NCBI GenBank assembly: GCA_034766995.1 | Contig: CM068313.1 | Coordinates: 29,573,325-29,637,324, forward strand | Source: Acanthacorydalis orientalis | Taxonomy: Eukaryota; Arthropoda; Insecta; Megaloptera; Corydalidae | Length of the DNA: 64,000 nucleotides | Direction: 5' to 3' | Translations under genes and position numbers: made by a program | The notes under the pieces: generated by a model | What the model saw: only the letters and a program-made list of their open reading frames with translations | Databases searched by the model: none | Told to the model about the DNA's origin: nothing | Shown: piece by piece, positions 62,811 to 64,000 of the stretch | How positions within the stretch are numbered: position 1 is the first letter of the stretch | Layout of the letters: every line of letters starts with the position of its first letter

Positions 62811-64000
62811 TTTTTTTTTGCGGATATTTTGCGGATATTTCGCGGTTTTTGTAACTTTTTCGGTATCCATTATGAACCGATGTTATTTTTGTCTCATTTA
62901 TGATATAGAACATTAAAATAGGCATCGGATAGTATGAAATAGTTGCCACTTTTTTAACATTTTGGATATTTTAGGCATGAAAAACCTTTAATTTCGCGAA
63001 TTTTTCGCGGTTTTTGTGACTTTTTTGGTATCTATTATGAACCGATGTTAATTTTGACTCATGTATGATATAGTATCTTAAAATACGCATCGGATAGTAT
63101 GAAATAGTTGCCATTTTTATAGCATTTTGGATCTTTTAGCCATGAAAAACCTTTATTTTTGTTAATTTTTCGCGGTTTTTGTGACTTTTTCGGTATCTAT
63201 TATAAACCGATGTCAATTTTGACTCAAGTATGAAATAGAACATTAAATAACGCATAGAACAGTATGAAATAGTTGCTAGTTTTATAACATTTTGGGTATT
63301 TTATGAAGGAAAGACTGTAATTTTTGCTGATTTTTTGCGGTTTTTATGATATTTCCGACATTTATTACGGACAGATATTAATTTAGTCTAGAAATATACA
63401 TAAAGAATTAAAAGACGAATCGACCAGTATTAATTAGTTGCCAAATTATCCTACATATCCACAAAATAAGCAATATCCGTAATATCCACCATATACGAAA
63501 TATCCACATTATCCGCAATATCAAAAAAATGTGATTTTTTGCAGTTTATTTGATATTTCCTTCATATTTTATGGACTGATATTAATTTTAAATAAGATAT
63601 GATATAGAACAATTATATACGCATCGACCGGTATGAAATAGTTGCCATTTTTAAAACAATTTGGATATTTTATATATTGCGGATATGGCGGATATTGAGG
63701 ATATGGCGGATATGGTTTATTTTGTTGATATGTAGGATATTTTGGTAACTAGTTAATACTGGTCGATTCGTCTTTTAATGCTTTATGTATATTTCTAGAC
63801 AAAATTAACATCGGTCCATAATAAATGTCGGAAATATCAAAAAAACCGCAAAATATCTGCAAAAATTTCCGTTATTCCTTCATAAAAAAAGCAAAATGTT
63901 ATAAAACCAGCAACTATTTCATACAGTTCGATGCGTGTTCTCATGTTCTATATCGTAAAAGAGACAAAATTAACATAGATTCATAATTGATACCGAAAAA
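62811..64000. repeat. Spacer S9, cut by the window end
   Basis: About 1190 bases of the spacer are present; the window stops at GATACCGAAAAA, some 40 bases before the expected right edge. One private change, TAGTATCTTAAAATACG (near 63072). Confidence 0.93.

Noticed and set aside
34983..64000. Telomeric or rDNA spacer repeats
   Set aside because: There is no TTAGG or other telomere motif in tandem, and no rRNA gene segment or promoter-like element in or between the repeats.

Overview
This window is almost entirely satellite DNA from a eukaryote, and no intact protein-coding or RNA gene can be supported in it. The host is probably an arthropod, most likely an insect. The evidence for that is a broken Tc1/mariner-superfamily transposase of a type I know mainly from insects (about 2.08-2.46 kb), AT-rich flanking DNA with long (TA)n tracts, and the satellite layout. 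Species, chromosome and centromere status cannot be read from the sequence.

Layout: (1) 1-3054, AT-rich low-copy DNA with three (TA)n tracts and the transposase fossil. (2) 3055-15110, a tandem array of about 78 copies of a ~155-bp satellite, decayed at its left edge and made of recently copied multi-monomer blocks inside. (3) 15111-34972, a very large inverted structure. It reads: pyrimidine-rich ~39-bp repeats, then a 13.3-kb array of a 40-41-bp satellite in one orientation, then an axis near 29595 with a 5-nt loop, then a 4.6-kb array of the same satellite family inverted, then purine-rich repeats that mirror the pyrimidine tract. The order of individual edge monomers is mirrored on the two sides, but each arm later amplified a different subfamily, so the arms are now about 14.1 kb and 5.4 kb. 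(4) 34983-64000, a 186-bp satellite organised as an alternating palindromic higher-order repeat. Direct blocks of 2-14 monomers end in a CG-rich palindromic core (nine cores), followed by one or two inverted monomers, then a conserved ~1.23-kb spacer that is itself an imperfect inverted repeat of related 165-bp monomers, then direct orientation again.

No genes act together here. What ties the regions together is structural. Inverted symmetry occurs at every scale: 17-bp dyads inside 18-bp units, 172-bp palindromic cores, 1.2-kb spacers, and a ~19.5-kb inverted repeat. The 155-, 165- and 186-bp monomers also share a common motif order, which suggests one satellite lineage. The best candidate for something undescribed is the pair of symmetric systems: the unequal giant inverted repeat, and the two-axis palindromic repeat in which only one orientation expands.
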